The translations under genes and the position numbers were made by a program. From positions 1-51,020 of the forward strand of contig JAEVEY010000159.1 in assembly GCA_016842045.1 (NCBI GenBank): a DNA stretch of 51,020 bases, given 5' to 3'. Below, one piece after another: positions 47,009 to 51,020 of the stretch. This stretch comes from Candidatus Thermoflexus sinensis. Lineage in GTDB: Bacteria > Chloroflexota > Anaerolineae > Thermoflexales > Thermoflexaceae. The notes under the pieces are model-generated. The model had not been told where the DNA came from and searched no databases. It saw nothing but the letters and a program-made list of their open reading frames with translations. Each line of letters begins with the position of its first letter. Positions within the stretch are counted from its first letter, which is position 1.

Positions 47009-48670
47009 ATGTTCGAGAGGAAGCAATCTTCCGAAGAGCTCCCTGTGATCCGGGTTCTCAGCCCGGATGTGGCGGCCCGGATCGCGGCGGGGGAAGTGAT
47101 CGAGCGACCCGCCTCGGTGGTGAAGGAGCTGATCGAGAACGCGTTAGACGCGGGGGCGACTGCGATCCAGATCGAAGTCCAGGAAGGGGGCTTTACACGG
47201 ATCCGCGTGGCTGACAATGGCCATGGCATCCCCCGGGATCAGGCATCGCTGGCCCTGGCCCGCTTCGCCACCAGCAAGATCCAAACCGCGGAGGACCTGA
47301 GCCGCGTGCACACACTGGGTTTCCGTGGGGAGGCATTGCCCAGCATCGCCGCCGTGGCCCGTGTGGAGATCCTCACCCGCACCGCCAGGGAGACGGAAGG
47401 GACCCGCGTGATCGCGGAGGAAGGGCGCTGCACCGTGCACCCGGCGGCCAGCCCGGTGGGAACGGTTGTAACGGTCCGGGATCTGTTCTACAACACCCCT
47501 GCCCGACGCCGCTTCCTCAAATCTCCCCTGCGGGAAGCCGAACGGATCCGGGAAACCGTATACCGCTATGCCCTGGGTTACCCTCACGTGGCGTTCCGAT
47601 TGATCCTCGATGGACGGGAAGTCCTGATGGCGCCGCCCGGGACCCCGCTGGAACGGGCAGCTGTGATCTGGGGGCGGGAGGTCGCTGACGAGCTGATCCC
47701 GGTATCCTGGGAGGCGGCGGATCTCCGCATCCATGGTCTGATCTCCCGGCCTACCCTGGGGCGGGCTTCCCGGGCCTTCCAGCACTTTTATGTGAACGGG
47801 CGACCGGTGCGCAGCGGCTTGCTGGCTGTGGCGCTGGAGCGGCCTTACGCCGGGCGGTTGCCTGCCGGCCGCTACCCCCTGGCCATTCTCCACATCGATC
47901 TTCCCCCGATGTTCGTCGATGTCAACATTCATCCTCAAAAGGCGGAGGTGCGATTTTCTCAGGAACGCTCGGTTTACTGGGGGGTCAGCCAGGCGGTCGA
48001 AGCGGCCCTTGCCGGGTTCCCTCGTCCGGAAGGGGCCGCGATGGGATGGCCCTTTGAGGAAGCACAACTGCCCGCTTCGCGGCTGGCGGAGCCTTCGGCG
48101 GAATACGGCCGTCCTCCCCGATGGCGGGCGCTTGGCCAGTTGCTCCAGAGCTATATCCTGGCCCAGAGCGAGGAGGGACTGATTGTGGTCGATCAGCACG
48201 CCGCCCATGAGCAGGTGATCTTCGAGCGGCTATGGGCCGGAAGCGCTTCCACCCCCCTGCCCTCCCCGGCAGTCCTCCCGCTCTCCGCCCGGGAGGCCGA
48301 GCAGCTGGAAGCCGAGTTAGAGACATTGCGAAGCCTGGGGATCGATATCGAGCCTTTCGGAGGAAACACGTTCGTGGTCCGGGCCCTTCCTGCCCCGCTG
48401 GCGGGTATATCGGTGAACGAGCTGCTCAACACCGTGCTGGAGGAGATCCCCGCGCTCCGGCGCGGAGGCGGTGATCCCCGAGAGCGGATCGCGATGCGCC
48501 TCGCCTGCGCGGCCGCCGTCAAGGCCGGTGATGGTCTCTCCCTTGAAGAGATGCAAGCTCTTTTGGATGCCCTGCTGGAAACCTGGTCTCCCTCCACCTG
48601 TCCTCACGGCCGTCCAGCGTGGTTCCTCCTGAGCCGGGAGGAGATCGAACGCCGGTTCCTGCGCCGTTGA
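47009..48670 (+). CDS. mutL: DNA mismatch repair protein MutL
   Basis: VAARIAAGEVIERPASVVKELIENALDAGAT; THTLGFRGEALPSIAAVAR-type motif; VNIHPQKAEVRF; CPHGRPAWFLLSREEIERRF. Confidence 0.97.
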   Translation: MFERKQSSEELPVIRVLSPDVAARIAAGEVIERPASVVKELIENALDAGATAIQIEVQEGGFTRIRVADNGHGIPRDQASLALARFATSKIQTAEDLSRVHTLGFRGEALPSIAAVARVEILTRTARETEGTRVIAEEGRCTVHPAASPVGTVVTVRDLFYNTPARRRFLKSPLREAERIRETVYRYALGYPHVAFRLILDGREVLMAPPGTPLERAAVIWGREVADELIPVSWEAADLRIHGLISRPTLGRASRAFQHFYVNGRPVRSGLLAVALERPYAGRLPAGRYPLAILHIDLPPMFVDVNIHPQKAEVRFSQERSVYWGVSQAVEAALAGFPRPEGAAMGWPFEEAQLPASRLAEPSAEYGRPPRWRALGQLLQSYILAQSEEGLIVVDQHAAHEQVIFERLWAGSASTPLPSPAVLPLSAREAEQLEAELETLRSLGIDIEPFGGNTFVVRALPAPLAGISVNELLNTVLEEIPALRRGGGDPRERIAMRLACAAAVKAGDGLSLEEMQALLDALLETWSPSTCPHGRPAWFLLSREEIERRFLRR

Positions 48671-48699
48671 CGAGATGCTCCCAGAGATGCCCCACGACT

Positions 48700-49137
48700 T
48701 TAACCAGTCTCGCCCAGCCAGCGAATGACCGGGAAGGCCTCCCGGATAGCGTTATAGAGTCGCTCATCCGCCGTCCAGAATTCACCGCCCACGATCTCTG
48801 TCAGAGCCAAGTAGAACATATCATGGGTGGTAGAACGATTTAGGCGAGCCGCTAAGTCAAAGGCCCGGAGGGGAAGCTCAGGCGGATCCAGGAACTGGAT
48901 GTCCAGAGAGAGAACCGCCTCCAGGGCCTGACGCGCGTCCTCCGCGTGCATCAGGCCACGGACCACTTTACGCCAGAGGGCGGAGGTCACCTCGTAACGC
49001 AACAGATAGGGAGCGACCACCTCTCTGTCCGAATCCATCCAGCTGGCCCAGAGGCTCAGCGCCCGCCCGCTCTGGCTTTCCGGGGTCACCAGGGCTACCA
49101 CAAGGCTAGCATCCACACAGACTGGCAAGTTCGGCAT
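48700..49137 (-). CDS. PIN-domain ribonuclease toxin (VapC-like)
   Basis: VCVDASLVVALVTPE; APYLLRYEVTSALWRKV; RSTTHDMFYLALTEIVGGEFWTADERLYNAI. Confidence 0.9.
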   Translation of the reverse strand: MPNLPVCVDASLVVALVTPESQSGRALSLWASWMDSDREVVAPYLLRYEVTSALWRKVVRGLMHAEDARQALEAVLSLDIQFLDPPELPLRAFDLAARLNRSTTHDMFYLALTEIVGGEFWTADERLYNAIREAFPVIRWLGETG

Positions 49138-49378
49138 CCCGTTCCTCTCGCATCCGGCGGATTTCTTCAGCGGAATCGGGGAGCTGACCGTATTTGGCCT
49201 GCAATTTCTGCTGAAGCATGCGCAGTTGCTCCACGCTCCTTATCCGCTGGCGGCGTCGGATTTCCCGTTCCGTCGCCCAGGCGATGACTCGAGACCGTTC
49301 CCCCGGAGGGATGAGCCGCTTGACCTCTTCCCAGAGCACACGAGGGAAGACCAGGGTAACCCGAACAGTATCTTTCAT
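49106..49378 (-). CDS. VapB-like antitoxin
   Basis: MKDTVRVTLVFPRVLWEEVKRLIPPGERSRVIAWATEREIRRR; 32-bp overlap with downstream VapC-like gene. Confidence 0.75.
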   Translation of the reverse strand: MKDTVRVTLVFPRVLWEEVKRLIPPGERSRVIAWATEREIRRRQRIRSVEQLRMLQQKLQAKYGQLPDSAEEIRRMREERDAELASLCGC

Positions 49379-49450
49379 GCATACTCCTTATTCATACAAA
49401 TTTTCCACATTAATTATATATCAAATCTCTGTCCACTGATTAGGAAGAGG

Positions 49451-50893
49451 AGGTGCATTTCAGTTTTATGGCGAGTTGAGGGATAATGGGGGGCAAACCA
49501 ATGCTCCAGGAGGAGACAATGGAAAGCGAACGGGAACGGATAAAGAAAGCGTTGTTGGCAGAAATTGAGGGGATGATGGAGGAGATGCTGGAGTGGGAGG
49601 AGAAACATTCTGCACCGACCCTGGTGGAGATTGAGGAGGTGGTATTGAAGATTCGCCAACGGGTGGGGCAGCGGCTGGCCCAGTTCCTGGTGGAGCGACA
49701 GGGGGCGGCGCGGCCTGTGCCCGGGCCCGTCTGTCCGCATTGCGGAAAGGAGATGCGATACAAGGGGAGCAGTCCAGTGACCGTGGGGAGTCGGGTAGGC
49801 CCTCTGGACATCCGGCGGGGGTACTACTACTGTGAACGCTGTCACAGCGGGCTTTTTCCCCCTGGACCAGCAACTGGGATTGAGGAATTCCCACTGGAGT
49901 GAGGGGGTGGTGAAGGAAGTGGTCCGGTTGAGTGCGCTGATGCCCTATGAGCAGGTTGCGGAGACGTTGGAGAGGATCGGTCAGATTCCCATTTCGGCTT
50001 CTACCGCCTAGCGTTTGGCCCAGGAGAGGGGGGAACGGTTTCGGCAGTGGGAGGAGATGGAACGGCGGGCGGCGAATGCCCTCCCATCCGAGGAGGGGAG
50101 GTCGGAGCGGCGGAGGCATCGGAAAGGGAAACGGATGGGGGTGGCGATGGATGGGGGGATGATCCCTATTCGTGGAGAGGGATGGAAGGAAGTAAAGGTG
50201 GGGGCCGTCTTTGAGGTGGCGCGGCGACAGGTGGTGGATGAGGAAACCAGGGAGCGGGTTGAAGTGGGCTGTGCGGTAAAGCAGAGTTATGTGGCCCACC
50301 TGGGAGGGCCAGAGGCGTTTGGGGAGAAGTTGTGGGCCGAGGCCAGCTGGCGGGGATGGAAAGGGAGTTGGGAGACCGAGGTGTTGGGGGACGGAGCGGT
50401 CTGGATTTGGAATCTGGCAGCGGATCATTTCTACGACAGTTATCAGGTGGTGGACTGGTATCACGCCCGGGAGCACCTGGCCTATGCGGCCAGTCTCTTG
50501 AAGGGGGAAGGGACAGAGGAAGCCCGGCAGTGGCGGAAGCAGAGGGAAACGACCCTGTATCAGGGACACGCCCTCCGGATTGCCCAGGAGTTGGAAGGGG
50601 AAGTGGAGAGGAGGCCGCAACAGGCGGAGGAACTGCGGCGGGAGGCCGGTTACTTTCGCAACAATGCTCGGCGGATGAACTATATGGAGATGCGGGAGGA
50701 AGGGTGGGTCATCGGCAGTGGTGCGGTAGAGAGTGGCGTCAAACAGATCAAGGAGCGTTTTGCGGGCCCAGGGATGCGCTGGAGCCGGATCGGCGCCGAG
50801 CGGCTTCTGCCGGTTCGGACGGCTGTGATGAGCCAGCGCTTTGACCAAATCTGGTCAGAACTCTATGCCCTGCCATGAAACTGAAATGCACCT
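49451..50893 (+). mobile_element. ISKra4-type insertion sequence, 1443 bp
   Basis: Perfect 16-bp TIR AGGTGCATTTCAGTTT (49451-49466) / AAACTGAAATGCACCT (50878-50893); 8-bp TSD GGAAGAGG at 49443-49450 and 50894-50901. Confidence 0.92.
49486..50878 (+). pseudogene. ISKra4-type transposase disrupted by a frameshift (~49858) and an in-frame TAG (50009-50011)
   Basis: ORF 49486..49902 (CPHCGKEMRYKG..YYYCERCHSG) continues in +1 frame as LDQQLGLRNSHWSEGVVKEVVRLSALMPYEQVAETLERIGQIPISASTA*RLAQERG... then ORF 50015..50878 (DGGMIPIRGEGWKEVKVGAVFE; GDGAVWIWNLA; YHAREHL; WVIGSGAVESGVKQIKERF). Confidence 0.85.
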
Positions 50894-51020
50894 GGAAGAG
50901 GCCCTGTGGCTATCCCCAGGCGTCCACGGGGTGTTCCTATGTAACCGGTTTGGCCTTCGCCCCACACATAGCTCTTCTCTCCCCCTCAACATAGCTGCAG
51001 GGAGGAGGAGTGAAGGAACG

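Noticed and set aside
49400-49450. Promoter in the AT-rich region upstream of vapBC
   Set aside because: TATAAT-like hexamer present but no -35 at acceptable spacing; left uncalled.
50009-50011. Stop-codon readthrough/recoding (TAG) in the transposase
   Set aside because: A single occurrence combined with an upstream frameshift is more simply explained by pseudogenisation; no evidence for recoding elsewhere in the window.

Overview
High-GC bacterial chromosomal segment, most consistent with a thermophilic Chloroflexota genome (inferred from gene content, including TIGR03662/TIGR03663-type membrane proteins; not verified). Core content, mostly on the minus strand: an F1 operon (atpA-G-D-C) and a separate Fo operon (atpI-B-E-b/delta fusion), sucCD, a membrane-arm-only complex I operon (nuoA-H-J-K-L-M-M-N), mutS and mutL, mreB, ttuA, a BtuF-like protein, a NUDIX hydrolase, an M42 peptidase and a Wzt-type ABC ATPase. 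Also present are a large membrane glycosyltransferase cluster (DUF2298/'YYY' + GT39-like + Agl23-like fused to NHL repeats), a response regulator fused to a degenerate nucleotidyl-cyclase-like domain, vapBC, and an ISKra4-type insertion sequence with perfect TIRs and an 8-bp TSD but a broken transposase. The observations I rate highest are: (1) two NuoM subunits plus a NuoL whose lateral-helix region carries an apparent ~26-aa tandem duplication, in an operon lacking nuoBCDEFGI; (2) a dispersed family of TA-flanked, 15-16 bp TIR, double-hairpin MITE-like elements with exchangeable hairpin modules; (3) toxin-antitoxin-like or nuclease-like genes (NTase pair, three Uma2 genes, HEPN-MNT) embedded with tight or overlapping junctions inside the atp and sucCD operons; (4) the YYY/GT39/Agl23-NHL cluster; (5) a short b-delta fusion in the ATP synthase stator. 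No CRISPR array, rRNA or tRNA was recognised.
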